The notes under the pieces: generated by a model
The model's input: the letters and a program-made list of their open reading frames with translations, nothing else
Databases searched by the model: none
Told to the model about the DNA's origin: nothing
Translations under genes and position numbers: made by a program
Assembly: GCF_004785645.1 (NCBI RefSeq)
Contig: NZ_SRPE01000007.1
Span: 182,723-246,722 of the forward strand
Direction: 5' to 3'
Length of the DNA: 64,000 nucleotides
From: Empedobacter tilapiae
Lineage (GTDB): Bacteria; Bacteroidota; Bacteroidia; Flavobacteriales; Weeksellaceae
Part shown: positions 31,343-40,535 of the stretch, piece after piece
Position numbering within the stretch: position 1 is the first letter of the stretch
Layout: the number at the start of each line of letters is the position of its first letter

Positions 31343-33376
31343 TTATTTTATAAATTCTTGAATTTTAAAATCATCCCAAAATCTTTTGTAAATATTAATC
31401 ATTCTAGTAGTAATGGCATAAAAATGATTTTCTATTTGACCATCATAAATTCGACCTTCAATTTTACTCCAATATTGATAATCTGAATCTTGAACAAAAT
31501 AATTTTTCTTTTCTAATTTTTCTTTTACTCTATCTTTTGGGGGAACTTTACTCCCTTCAGCCCTATTAATATCTAAGGATAAAACTCTAAAATTCCCATT
31601 GGTATTGTTCCAATCTCTAATTCCTTGATTAACTTGTTTTTTGTACACCCATTCTGAAGGATATATATGATCCCAATCCCAAGGTGTGTTTGTATCATCA
31701 AAATCTTCTAATTGATTGAAATCTTTAAAATGATCATTTACATATTCTCTTTGGGCTAATAGTACTAATGATTTAGTTCCTCTGATATTGCCAATGAAAT
31801 GTTCGAAATATTTATTAGCCGTATCAACATCAACTGTATCACCTTTAATTTTCTCGAAATAATTTTTAATCTCTTTATTCGTCTCAATTAAGCCCCATCT
31901 TTCTGGCACTTTATTTTTAAACCTCTCCACAGCTTGAGGTATTTTATAAAATTTTTCTAATAAATCTGGAGGCATAATAAAATTAATCCCATCTACATCA
32001 TTCCTCCAGATGTATTCATTAACAGGCTCAAAACAAAAATTGTTATTCTGAATTTCAGCTTCCCATAATGCTTTAATATTTTTAAAATTGAATAAATGAA
32101 ATAGATATATTTTACCAGCTATTTTAAATTTAAGTTCATCTGTTAATTCTTTATCATTCTTGTATAGCCAATAGACAAGAAATAAGAATAAATCTTGATT
32201 CCTTTTGATGAAACTTTTAATTACAACTGGAGGAACTTCATTTTTATACTCATCAATATTCTTACACGATAAAATATCAAGCGCAGTATCTATAGCTGTC
32301 CTAATATCTTGTCCATTGACAAATCCCTCTAGCTTATCACAGAAATTTTTATCTTTTATCTTATTTTGAAAATCACGAATGTTTAATTTTTTTACAAATC
32401 GGTCATTTTCTGTATCTGAAACCGCTAAACGAGTGATTAATGAAATAACTTGGGTGGGTGGAATAAAACTAAGCCCTATACCTTCTACAATATCTTTAGT
32501 ACCAGGGAATATTGTTTTATAAATTGAATAGATTAAATCATCTCCAGATAAAGTAGTTCCCGATGAATTAATACGTTGAAATAAGGTAGGGTTTTCTTCT
32601 TGGTTTTCTTGTTGAACTACTTCTTCTGATACTACATTTGCATGTATCGTTTTATCCCTAATTGATTTAATTTGAGTTAAAATCACCTCAATATTACTTA
32701 CTAAATCGTTGTTTAGTTTTTGTATAAACTCTTCTTTATTCTGAAAATCACCTCTTTTCGTTTTGATATAATCTGGTAGATATTCTTCAACCATTTTTAA
32801 GACTTCAGTAGCATTTTCAGCTTCTAAAAAAAATGATAAAGGAATTGGATAAGAACAATCGTATGGAAATACAGATATATTCTCAAATTTAGTATAACCT
32901 ATTACTTCATTATTCGGATTTATCCTGAAAATTTTAATTGCACTTCTTCGATCAGATTCAGTTAAACGAATATCATTATTTTGTATCTGATATCCCCAAG
33001 GGTGTGAATTGGTAACTACTCTTATCGCATATAAACTTAATTTTGGTTTATATTCTGGAGCAATATCAATCCAAACAACGGGTAACTGAGATTTTATAGA
33101 CCAAGCTTTAGCCTCATTACTATCCTCAAAAGGATTATAAAGACCTAAAAATATAGCTGTAGCTCGTTGTTGTCCATCTAATAAACTAAATTTATTCTTT
33201 TCTTTAGAAAGTAAAAAAGAACCAATAGGATATCCTCTAAGTATAGAATCCCATAAATCTTCGATTTGCTTTGGTTTCCAAACGAAACCTCTTTGTAGAT
33301 CTGGTAATTCTACATTAGATTTTGTACCTCCTAATTGCCAATTAGCAATTTGTTTTAATGTATAATTATTGTTCAT
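31343..33376 (-). CDS. DUF262/HNH (GmrSD-like) modification-dependent restriction protein
   Basis: A 677-residue protein. The N-terminal DUF262 domain shows LPDLQRGFVWKPKQIEDLW, the loop PIGSFLLS and the nucleotide-binding motif LLDGQQRATA near 70. The C-terminal DUF1524-type HNH region has PWDWDHIYPSEW near 580, then NGNFRVLSLDINRAEGSK. GmrSD proteins use DUF262 to hydrolyse nucleotides and the HNH end to cut modified phage DNA. It lies 3 bases after a GIY-YIG gene on the same strand, so two different nucleases may act together. Confidence 0.88.
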   Translation of the reverse strand: MNNNYTLKQIANWQLGGTKSNVELPDLQRGFVWKPKQIEDLWDSILRGYPIGSFLLSKEKNKFSLLDGQQRATAIFLGLYNPFEDSNEAKAWSIKSQLPVVWIDIAPEYKPKLSLYAIRVVTNSHPWGYQIQNNDIRLTESDRRSAIKIFRINPNNEVIGYTKFENISVFPYDCSYPIPLSFFLEAENATEVLKMVEEYLPDYIKTKRGDFQNKEEFIQKLNNDLVSNIEVILTQIKSIRDKTIHANVVSEEVVQQENQEENPTLFQRINSSGTTLSGDDLIYSIYKTIFPGTKDIVEGIGLSFIPPTQVISLITRLAVSDTENDRFVKKLNIRDFQNKIKDKNFCDKLEGFVNGQDIRTAIDTALDILSCKNIDEYKNEVPPVVIKSFIKRNQDLFLFLVYWLYKNDKELTDELKFKIAGKIYLFHLFNFKNIKALWEAEIQNNNFCFEPVNEYIWRNDVDGINFIMPPDLLEKFYKIPQAVERFKNKVPERWGLIETNKEIKNYFEKIKGDTVDVDTANKYFEHFIGNIRGTKSLVLLAQREYVNDHFKDFNQLEDFDDTNTPWDWDHIYPSEWVYKKQVNQGIRDWNNTNGNFRVLSLDINRAEGSKVPPKDRVKEKLEKKNYFVQDSDYQYWSKIEGRIYDGQIENHFYAITTRMINIYKRFWDDFKIQEFIK

Positions 33377-33379
33377 TTT

Positions 33380-33907
33380 TTAACGTTCTTTACTTTTAAA
33401 TGGTCTACCATAAATTTCATCAAAAGCTAATTCAACCTGTTCCCGAATTAATTTATTGCTTCCTTTCATTTTATGAATAATTACTTTCCAAGAGTAGTTA
33501 CAATAAGGTTCCTCATTCAAATTTATCCCTTGTATACCTTCCTCAAACTTTAAACATACTGTATATTTCACTTTGTTTTTGAAATCAAAATTATTGTATT
33601 CAGAATTAAATAAATGACTTTTTAATCGATCTCTAACAGAATAAGAATGTCCTCTATATATTGCAGTACAATCATCAAAAGAAAAGTTACAATTATTGTC
33701 TGCAAATTGTTCATCTAATAAAATAATATAGAATCCAGGCCCTGTATATACTTTTCTTAAATCATCAATGATTTTTATATCAATGATTTGAATTTCTTTT
33801 GATATTTCTAAATAATTGAATTCTTTAAGATAATCTAATAAATCTCTTTTTACATCATTACGTAATAACTCAAATTTAATATTCGACTCATCAATCATAT
33901 TTCTCAT
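33380..33907 (-). CDS. GIY-YIG-like nuclease paired with the DUF262 protein
   Basis: About 175 residues. The core reads GPGFYIILLDEQF, then CTAIYRGHSYSVRDRLKSHLF, then a late acidic helix IREQVELAFDEIYGRPF. This matches GIY-YIG order: G-F-Y strand, Y-R-G strand in place of YIG, Arg helix, His, then Glu near the end. The frame opens 15 codons further upstream; the ATG at 33907 gives a more normal N-terminus. A small helical N-domain precedes the core. It is first in a two-gene unit with the GmrSD-like gene, with a near-consensus -7 box TATATTTA a short distance upstream. Confidence 0.7.
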   Translation of the reverse strand: MRNMIDESNIKFELLRNDVKRDLLDYLKEFNYLEISKEIQIIDIKIIDDLRKVYTGPGFYIILLDEQFADNNCNFSFDDCTAIYRGHSYSVRDRLKSHLFNSEYNNFDFKNKVKYTVCLKFEEGIQGINLNEEPYCNYSWKVIIHKMKGSNKLIREQVELAFDEIYGRPFKSKER

Positions 33908-34030
33908 AATACAATATTGTTTATTTTGTAAATATAATATGTTTAAAAGCATTATAAAAAGCTATTTTGAAAGTGTTATTAATAATGTTATATAAGGAAA
34001 GTGATATATAAATTAGCGTATCAAATCAAT

Positions 34031-35071
34031 TTAAGCCTCAAACTCATAGTTTAAATTTTTGATTGTAATAAATGTCGAATCTACACAAACAAATGATTCG
34101 TCCGTAAATACTGCTAAATTATAACCACCTATATGCATTGCACTTTTATACTCTATCGCATCAAATCCTTTTAGTTTGATAAATTCGCACAGATATTGCG
34201 TTGGGAGATAATCAAGTAAAGAATCTTGTTTACGAATAGGTTTTGATAATTCTGCTTGTAACTTAAGCAAATAAGGACGGATATTAATAAATTCTTCTAA
34301 TTCAAAACCTTTTTCTTTGACCTCAAATGGGCTTAATTCTTCTATTTTATGTAAGGAGATAACTTGCAATGGGCGATTTAGTTGAAAACTACCTACCGTT
34401 AAACAATCGTACAGGGATGATCGAGTTTCGTATATGGTAGTTTCTATACTATCAGACAAATAAAGGTATGGAATTCCTTGGGGATTTGCTCTACCCGATG
34501 TCGCATATTCTTTAGAAGGTCTACCCAACTCATTTATTGGAAACCTAGTATTTCCAATTCTCGAACGATAAAAAATTGTCTCAGGATAATAGGTTTTCGC
34601 TAAACGCTCTAAAATACCTTCTATAAATTCTAAATCGATAGTTTCATTCAAGAAAAAACGATTATTCTCCTTCAATTCATTGGCAAAAGTTTCCCATTGT
34701 AAAGCCAATGTTGCTGCACTTTCATCTGTAATATGAGCCTGAAAACCAACTGGCTGTTCGAATAATTCAGTAGAATATAGTATACTCGTTCTACCAATCG
34801 CATAAACCAAATGCTTGATTGAAGTAAGATTCAAATCTGGAGAGAACAATCCCTCCCAATAATGCTTCAAATGTTCATGCAATAGCATTTCACCCGACGA
34901 ATTGGGTTCATACAACTCCAGTATTTCATCAAAAAGTTCTGTGAGTGTTTCACAATTGATTAAAGCAACAGAAGTACTTAAACAAAAATCACAATTACCT
35001 ACTCCTACTTTATTCTTTAGTATATAATCTTGTAAGTAGGTATCTGAAAAGCAATTTACACAACAATTCAT
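34031..35071 (-). CDS. RES-domain protein with N-terminal zinc ribbon
   Basis: A 346-residue protein. A zinc ribbon opens it (CCVNCFSD and CDFC, residues 3-30), followed by a helical region (30-160) like the HEPN/RES-associated N-domain. The RES domain comes next, with the key Arg in TIFYRSRIGN near 172, the Glu in IETTIYETRSS near 215, and a closing GGYNLAVFTDESF strand. RES domains degrade or phosphorylyse NAD and act as toxins in RES-Xre systems. No Xre antitoxin is adjacent. Instead it is third in an operon after sce7726- and sce7725-family genes, five bases after the latter. Confidence 0.8.
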   Translation of the reverse strand: MNCCVNCFSDTYLQDYILKNKVGVGNCDFCLSTSVALINCETLTELFDEILELYEPNSSGEMLLHEHLKHYWEGLFSPDLNLTSIKHLVYAIGRTSILYSTELFEQPVGFQAHITDESAATLALQWETFANELKENNRFFLNETIDLEFIEGILERLAKTYYPETIFYRSRIGNTRFPINELGRPSKEYATSGRANPQGIPYLYLSDSIETTIYETRSSLYDCLTVGSFQLNRPLQVISLHKIEELSPFEVKEKGFELEEFINIRPYLLKLQAELSKPIRKQDSLLDYLPTQYLCEFIKLKGFDAIEYKSAMHIGGYNLAVFTDESFVCVDSTFITIKNLNYEFEA

Positions 35072-35076
35072 ATCGT

Positions 35077-36009
35077 TTAGATTAAACCTTGTATTAACTG
35101 AATATGGTGCATAATACTTAATTTCTTTACAACACCTAACCCTGGATAAGCTTGAGTGTTATAATAGTCCCTAAATTTATCAATGGCAAAACTCGTTAAT
35201 TGTTTTTGTTCAACAAAAGTGATTAATTTTTCTAATGCCTCAAAAAATTTACCCGCAGGATTCTCGCGTCCATCATTGCTGTCTGATACAAAATGAGCAA
35301 CTTGAATATCATCACTTCCTTCTTCTTTATATGTTAAATGTATAGCGACAGCAAATGCAGCTCCTCCAGTCTCAGAATAATCTTTTCCTATCACTTGATA
35401 ATCCGAAAACCCTACACAACCTTCGTCTTGATAATACATATAATCAGAAGAAAAGACTTCGAAAGGGACATCAAGATAAGCTTTGTTATTTGATAAACGA
35501 TTAAAATAATCATTCAACATACAGACATTTCCCTTCAATTTTCTTCTCATAGCAAACAAATGAGCAATTTGCACTACATGATAAAGACAATTATTAGAAC
35601 TAGAAAAAGAGTGTAATGCATCTAAATCATTCACTTTATTGAGATGGACAAAACTAAAACCATTTGTATCATAATGATTATCTGCAATAATTGTTTTTAT
35701 TCTATCAAACGCCCTATCACTAGATATTATAAAAGAAGGAATAAGGTTTGTATAACCTTGAGCTTGTAATTGATTAAAAAAAGTAATTAAAGAAGAGTTA
35801 TTTGATTTGAAATCACCTACTTCTGGATTCAAAATAACCTGAGCCTTAATATTATACCTTGCTAATACATCTATTGCTGTTTTTAGAGAAGCTGTATTCG
35901 TTTTTACAGGTTCTATCAAAGGAATTATTTTTGAAGAATCTAATATTGGAGCAAGCTCTCTTAAAGCTAATAATTCAAATTGTTTACCTCGTAAATATGG
36001 GAAATACAT
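35077..36009 (-). CDS. sce7725 family protein
   Basis: A 310-residue protein beginning MYFPYLRGKQFELLALRELA, followed by SSKIIPLIEPV. This is the characteristic start of the sce7725 family and resembles phage Beta-type proteins, with alternating strands and helices suggestive of a TIM-like barrel. Other visible blocks are KAQVILNPEVGDF, NGFSFVHLNKV and the late VAHFVSDSNDGRENPAGKF. Function is unknown to me. It lies 11 bases after the sce7726-family gene and 5 before the RES gene, so all three are one transcript. Confidence 0.75.
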   Translation of the reverse strand: MYFPYLRGKQFELLALRELAPILDSSKIIPLIEPVKTNTASLKTAIDVLARYNIKAQVILNPEVGDFKSNNSSLITFFNQLQAQGYTNLIPSFIISSDRAFDRIKTIIADNHYDTNGFSFVHLNKVNDLDALHSFSSSNNCLYHVVQIAHLFAMRRKLKGNVCMLNDYFNRLSNNKAYLDVPFEVFSSDYMYYQDEGCVGFSDYQVIGKDYSETGGAAFAVAIHLTYKEEGSDDIQVAHFVSDSNDGRENPAGKFFEALEKLITFVEQKQLTSFAIDKFRDYYNTQAYPGLGVVKKLSIMHHIQLIQGLI

Positions 36010-36020
36010 ACTACAAAATT

Positions 36021-36902
36021 TTATACCTTTTTCATCAGGTTGTTCTGTAGTGTAAGATAAGAATTTTTTGTTAATTTTTGATGATAATAAGAGTAGTTGT
36101 AAAACTTGGGAAATACCCCTTCTTCTATCTCTATATTTTTTGCAAACGAAATACGTTCTTTAAGAATTTTATGATACTGCTTTTGTACTTCTTGCGGTGT
36201 AAAACTCAATAAAACATCTAAACATGCTGTATACAAATAAACTGGAGTCGCATCTGGAACAAACCCTACCATATTTTTTACGAGTTTCATGTATTCTGGC
36301 TTGCGCAAGGTCGCCATCATAGTAGGAATATCAAGCAACTCATCGACAAAAGTAGCTTTTCTATACTCTACCAATTTTAACTCATCAGTAAGAGCAATAA
36401 TACCGACCGTTTCTTCTATTTTGCTCGAATATTTTTCGATCAAAGTATAATGGGTAACCAAATAAACCTCTGTAAATGCTTTATAATAATTTTCTATTTG
36501 CGATTGAAAACGTTCTAAACTATCCAATTCTGTTTTAATTTCAAAAACTTTATTTGTTCCGTTCACAATCACCATATCAGCAATTGAATCTTGTATTCTA
36601 AATTCGTTTAATAAAACAGTGTCATCTAATGAATAGTGATGAAGTACAAAATCATTTAATAAACTTGTTTTATATATATATTCGTGACGATAGTCTTGTT
36701 CTAATATCGAATAACCATAAGCAATGAGCTCACTTAGTGTAGTTGGTTGTTCTTGTTCAATAGAATCCCATTCAATATATTTTTTCATTTGCCGAATATA
36801 AGACGACTGATTACTATCCAAAGCTATTTTCTTAAAAGCAGCATGGTTAATTAATCGAGCTATTCCTCTTAAATTCGATATATGTAAAGCATGAGATTGC
36901 AT
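36021..36902 (-). CDS. sce7726 family protein, PD-(D/E)xK-like
   Basis: About 293 residues from the ATG at 36902. Members of this family have a nuclease-like core, and here DSIADMVIVNGTNKVFEIKT followed by LDSLERFQSQI gives an Asp ... Glu-x-Lys arrangement near residues 110-135. The C-terminal half is helical (SFTPQEVQKQYHKILKERIS). The frame is open 35 codons upstream, but that stretch contains the promoter and tandem operators, so the ATG at 36902 is chosen. First gene of the sce7726-sce7725-RES operon. It may be the sensor or DNA-cutting part (inference). Confidence 0.75.
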   Translation of the reverse strand: MQSHALHISNLRGIARLINHAAFKKIALDSNQSSYIRQMKKYIEWDSIEQEQPTTLSELIAYGYSILEQDYRHEYIYKTSLLNDFVLHHYSLDDTVLLNEFRIQDSIADMVIVNGTNKVFEIKTELDSLERFQSQIENYYKAFTEVYLVTHYTLIEKYSSKIEETVGIIALTDELKLVEYRKATFVDELLDIPTMMATLRKPEYMKLVKNMVGFVPDATPVYLYTACLDVLLSFTPQEVQKQYHKILKERISFAKNIEIEEGVFPKFYNYSYYHQKLTKNSYLTLQNNLMKKV

Positions 36903-36906
36903 GAGA

Positions 36907-36946
36907 CAAAGGTAAACAAAGTTTACATTTAGTAAACAAAGTTTAC
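36907..36946 (-). promoter_or_regulatory. Promoter with two tandem 15-bp palindromic operators
   Basis: On - the -7 box TACCTTTG comes from + 36914-36907, a few bases before the ATG. GTAAACAAAGTTTAC, a perfect palindrome with a 3-base centre, occurs at 36912-36926 and again at 36932-36946, exactly 20 bp apart. One site overlaps the -7 box. The other contains a TTTG at + 36940-36937, 22 bases upstream of the -7 box, that could serve as the -33 element. Confidence 0.75.
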
Positions 36947-37060
36947 ATTTTATCAAAATAAAAACGACTATCCTAAAATATTTCCTCAACTTAAAATTGC
37001 TTTTCATTAGTCAGTAAACTAATTTAGTTCATTTCAATACAACAACATATAACCTCAGCA

Positions 37061-38050
37061 ATGATTGAAACTTCTATTACATTATTAATTAACCGCAAAA
37101 CAGATTTTGATTTAATTAAAAATATTATCATTAATAGTAGAATTGACGTTCCAATTTATATGGTTGAGTACGAATTTCACATTCAAATTAACTTTACAAG
37201 CGACAATGAACAATGGGAACTTGAAACAGAAATAGTAAAAGCACTACCTGATTATGAATTTAGCTTTGGTCCTGATAAAGGGCGTAAAGAAGCGAGAATT
37301 CAACTGTCAAGATATCAATCTAGCTTATGTACTGATGGCTGGGGAAGAAGAATTGAAGACCCTCTTGATGAAACGAAATACCTTGTTAAGAAATCGAAAA
37401 CAAAATCAGAAAGATTTAATCCAAAAATGAAAATTTTATTTGACAATGTTGAACAGACATATTATATCAATATTGTTGAGGGGATAAACGAAAAAACAAA
37501 TGAAGAAGGTTATATACTTTTAAATGAATTTAAAAACCATATTACCAAAGGAGATATATTAATTCATAAATTATATAAATCACGTCACGATGCATTTCTG
37601 ATTGGACAACAACAAATGCAAAAAACTGTTAATGTAGATTATGAAAATTTTAAAGCTGAAAAAAAGAAAAAAATAAGAGCTGAACAGAGAATTCCTAGAA
37701 AAATAGTTAGAAATTTTATTAATTCTTGTAATAAAAGTGATTGTATTGCAATATTCAATAACCTTTCTGAAAATATATATTATGAAAAAAGAAAAAAATG
37801 GAAAACTGAATATTATATTGAAAGTCTAACAAATTTCAAAGAATATATTCTTTCATCTGAACAAGATATTTGTTCCAAAAATTTCATAATTAGATCAAGC
37901 TGGGAAATCAATTTACCTTTTATAAAAATTGGCGTAAAGTTTTTTCCCCACCCAAATGACAATAATTTAAACTCACTTGAATATAGAGATTTTACTTTTA
38001 AAGTAGAGAACGAAAAAATCACACAAATAATTGAAGAAAAATTTTTATAA
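37061..38050 (+). CDS. Unrecognised 329-residue protein
   Basis: No family recognised. The N-terminus is strand-rich (ITLLINRKTDFDLIKNIIIN, VPIYMVEYEFHIQINFTS). A middle block has LCTDGWGRRIEDPLDETKY and a Lys-rich helix (NFKAEKKKKIRAEQRIPRKI). The C-terminal third (YYIESLTNFKEYIL, then INLPFIKIGVKFFPHPND) has helix-then-sheet order like NTF2-type folds, a weak suggestion only. It is soluble and stands alone, divergent from the sce7726 operon and convergent with the McrBC-like pair. Its place inside the island suggests a defence or immunity role, which is inference. Confidence 0.5.
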   Translation: MIETSITLLINRKTDFDLIKNIIINSRIDVPIYMVEYEFHIQINFTSDNEQWELETEIVKALPDYEFSFGPDKGRKEARIQLSRYQSSLCTDGWGRRIEDPLDETKYLVKKSKTKSERFNPKMKILFDNVEQTYYINIVEGINEKTNEEGYILLNEFKNHITKGDILIHKLYKSRHDAFLIGQQQMQKTVNVDYENFKAEKKKKIRAEQRIPRKIVRNFINSCNKSDCIAIFNNLSENIYYEKRKKWKTEYYIESLTNFKEYILSSEQDICSKNFIIRSSWEINLPFIKIGVKFFPHPNDNNLNSLEYRDFTFKVENEKITQIIEEKFL

Positions 38051-38119
38051 TATTTCATTTGCTGACTAAATATAAAAAACCTAATAATTTTATCAAGAGA
38101 AAGATACTACACCAAATTA

Positions 38120-38149
38120 TAAAATCATCTCTGTTGAGATGATTTTATT
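38120..38149. terminator. Bidirectional terminator
   Basis: ATAAAATCATCTC (38120-38132) pairs perfectly with GAGATGATTTTAT (38137-38149) around TGTT, between the 329-residue gene (+) and the DUF2357 gene (-). Confidence 0.85.
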
Positions 38150-38198
38150 ACATTTTACAATCAACAATGTTATATAGATTTTAATATTTAAAAGGATA

Positions 38199-40535
38199 TC
38201 AACTCAAAATCTTATCCAATGTCACCACAAAAGGTTGTCCTGCTCGTGTGTAAATAGAACCTGATAAACCTTTATATTCATCGAATTCCTTATAAGCAAT
38301 TTCTATGTCTTCCCAATCTGTACATGGCTCTATGCCTACAACTAAATAATCGGATTGAGAAGGGTTGGTATAACCCAATTCAACTAATTTTTCTTTCGAA
38401 TACACTTTAGGTCCTTTGCTCGTAATTCTGAACAATTGAGTTGCTTTTTCTTTTCCGCTTTCTCTTAGTAACAAATATTTTGCTTGTACAATATCACTAG
38501 TCAACACCAAAGAGCCTACATTATCGTTCATCCTAAAATTATAGACACCATTTGTCAAACACCAATCTAAATGCTCCTGAGATTTGGTATACCCCACTAT
38601 AACAAATGTATTCAATACATCTATTTTACTTTTTTCTAATTCAATAGAAAGTGGTTTTAAAGCATTTCCGTAAGCCAACAAAGGTTCTTTTAGAATTTGA
38701 TTTGATGTATTTAAAATTCGTTCGCGCTGAGTCGTACGATCTACCAAATGCTGAATAACACGATCAATAAATGCATTTAACCCATTTATACCTGTATCGT
38801 ATTTTGAGGGATTAATAGTAAAAGCACCCAAGCCCGGTAAAACTTCATGAAAGCCATCAAATCGTTTTTCAACACTTCCGGGATATAAAATATAAGCACC
38901 ACCTGTACGACGTATCGCATCTTTGTAAGCATGCATTTTTAAAAGATCAACATTCTTAAACGTTCCTTTACGTTCTCGTTCATCCATTCTATTCAACACC
39001 TCCTCATCCACTGTTTCGGTGTACTGTTCTTGAATGTTCTGTATCTTATATTTCGCATCAAAATGAATATGCGTAATGACATCTTCCTTTTCTGCTTCGG
39101 TCTCGGTAAACGAGCTAGGCCATATACTTAAAGTATAATCAGGACGAAGCGTAGTCGTTATACTACCTGCATTCCCAGATACATAATCATTACCTCCTTT
39201 AAATGTTCGGTTATAGCTGAATCGAATACTTAGATTACGTGAAACAAAATCCGTTTCACCTTTAATCATTAATTCTTTTCCTGATTTTAGTTTTAAAGAA
39301 AGTCCAGAATCATCCGTCTCAAATAAATGATCAAAATTTTGATTTTGGTAAACTTCTAAATTAAATTTATCGACAATCAACTCATACAACTGGAAGAAAA
39401 GCCAATATTCGTACAAAGTGGCAATATCTCGTTTACCCGCTTCATAGACATCTTCTCCTCCTTGCCAAATTAATTTAGAAGCCAAATCAAATTGTAACCA
39501 ACGGTTTAAAACTTCTCGATAACCACTACGCTTTTGTAACAAAGGGCTATTTAATTTTAAAGTTGTTGCATCAGAAATCTCATTAAAAAATGAATAAGAC
39601 AAATAGCCATTTATTTTCTCTATCAAGAGACTACTCTCTTTTAAAGCGAATTGATACTTCTTTGCTGTTGAAAAAATAGCTTGACAGTCTTCGACAAAAT
39701 GTAAAAAAACACCCAACACATGCTTAATAAAACGATTTTCAGGTGTGTCTACACTTTCTATTCTGATATCTGATTGTATCGTTCGAGGCACACTGCTCAA
39801 TCCTATATCATTCAAATAAGCCAATCTTGAAGTATCTATTCTATTCGAAGCAGTTACAAATTGTTTGGCAATCGTTCGATTAACACGTTTAATTTGAGAA
39901 GTTTTAATCGATGTTTCTTCCGTTTTCCATACAGTTGATGGATTAGAAATAATACGTATGATTGCTTCCTCGAAGTCAACCGAATCTAAAAATGATTTGA
40001 CAAAACAAAAACGTTGGTACAATGTCTTGGTGTCAGTCGAATAATCAATAGTAACATGCTGTGTAACTGGTGTATTAATTTGCATCATAAGATCTGTACA
40101 CTTATCGGTAATATCTTCCAACATTTGGCGATAATTCTCACGATACGACACATCTTCTTTTTTATCAAATTTAGTTGCAATCACCTCTACCGAAATTGGA
40201 AAACTTTGTTCCGTTTCTGTGTTCACTATTTCTAGTGGTAAGTTACCTACATAAATATTGGGTGTAATTCGACCACGATAAGCATGACGATTAGATGGTA
40301 TAACTACCCCATTAATTCTTGCACGTAGACAGTAGTTGGCTTTATTGATGCCTAAAAATTCGTATTCATACGAATGTCCTTCAAACAATTGATAAACACT
40401 TTCATTGTATTGCTCTGCAACAACTTTATCCAATTGTCGAATACGAGAGTGTTGCTCTGGAAATATTTCCAAAGTTAACCCCTCATCAATATGATGTAAA
40501 TCAAATTGTAAAACTTTATCGTTAGGCTTCTGCAT
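38199..40535 (-). CDS. DUF2357 (McrC-like) restriction subunit
   Basis: A 778-residue protein. The N-terminal 350 residues form the DUF2357 region (EIFPEQHSRIRQLDKV, ITPNIYVGNLPLEIV, TPENRFIKHVLGVFLHFV near 250). A PD-(D/E)xK nuclease region follows, with LRPDYTLSIW near 470 and HIHFDAKYKIQ near 500 (the D ... DxK set). The C-terminal 150 residues look like a separate YTH/EVE-type or PUA-like domain (NTFVIVGYTKSQEHLDWCL, SDYLVVGIEPCTDWEDIEI). It acts with the McrB-like ATPase whose end overlaps its start by 14 bases. Together they make a McrBC-type system that cuts modified DNA. Confidence 0.82.
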   Translation of the reverse strand: MQKPNDKVLQFDLHHIDEGLTLEIFPEQHSRIRQLDKVVAEQYNESVYQLFEGHSYEYEFLGINKANYCLRARINGVVIPSNRHAYRGRITPNIYVGNLPLEIVNTETEQSFPISVEVIATKFDKKEDVSYRENYRQMLEDITDKCTDLMMQINTPVTQHVTIDYSTDTKTLYQRFCFVKSFLDSVDFEEAIIRIISNPSTVWKTEETSIKTSQIKRVNRTIAKQFVTASNRIDTSRLAYLNDIGLSSVPRTIQSDIRIESVDTPENRFIKHVLGVFLHFVEDCQAIFSTAKKYQFALKESSLLIEKINGYLSYSFFNEISDATTLKLNSPLLQKRSGYREVLNRWLQFDLASKLIWQGGEDVYEAGKRDIATLYEYWLFFQLYELIVDKFNLEVYQNQNFDHLFETDDSGLSLKLKSGKELMIKGETDFVSRNLSIRFSYNRTFKGGNDYVSGNAGSITTTLRPDYTLSIWPSSFTETEAEKEDVITHIHFDAKYKIQNIQEQYTETVDEEVLNRMDERERKGTFKNVDLLKMHAYKDAIRRTGGAYILYPGSVEKRFDGFHEVLPGLGAFTINPSKYDTGINGLNAFIDRVIQHLVDRTTQRERILNTSNQILKEPLLAYGNALKPLSIELEKSKIDVLNTFVIVGYTKSQEHLDWCLTNGVYNFRMNDNVGSLVLTSDIVQAKYLLLRESGKEKATQLFRITSKGPKVYSKEKLVELGYTNPSQSDYLVVGIEPCTDWEDIEIAYKEFDEYKGLSGSIYTRAGQPFVVTLDKILS

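Noticed and set aside
36912..36946. Two palindromic repeats considered as a minimal CRISPR array
   Set aside because: Only two units with 5-base spacing, over a promoter; an operator explains them better. No cas genes in the window.
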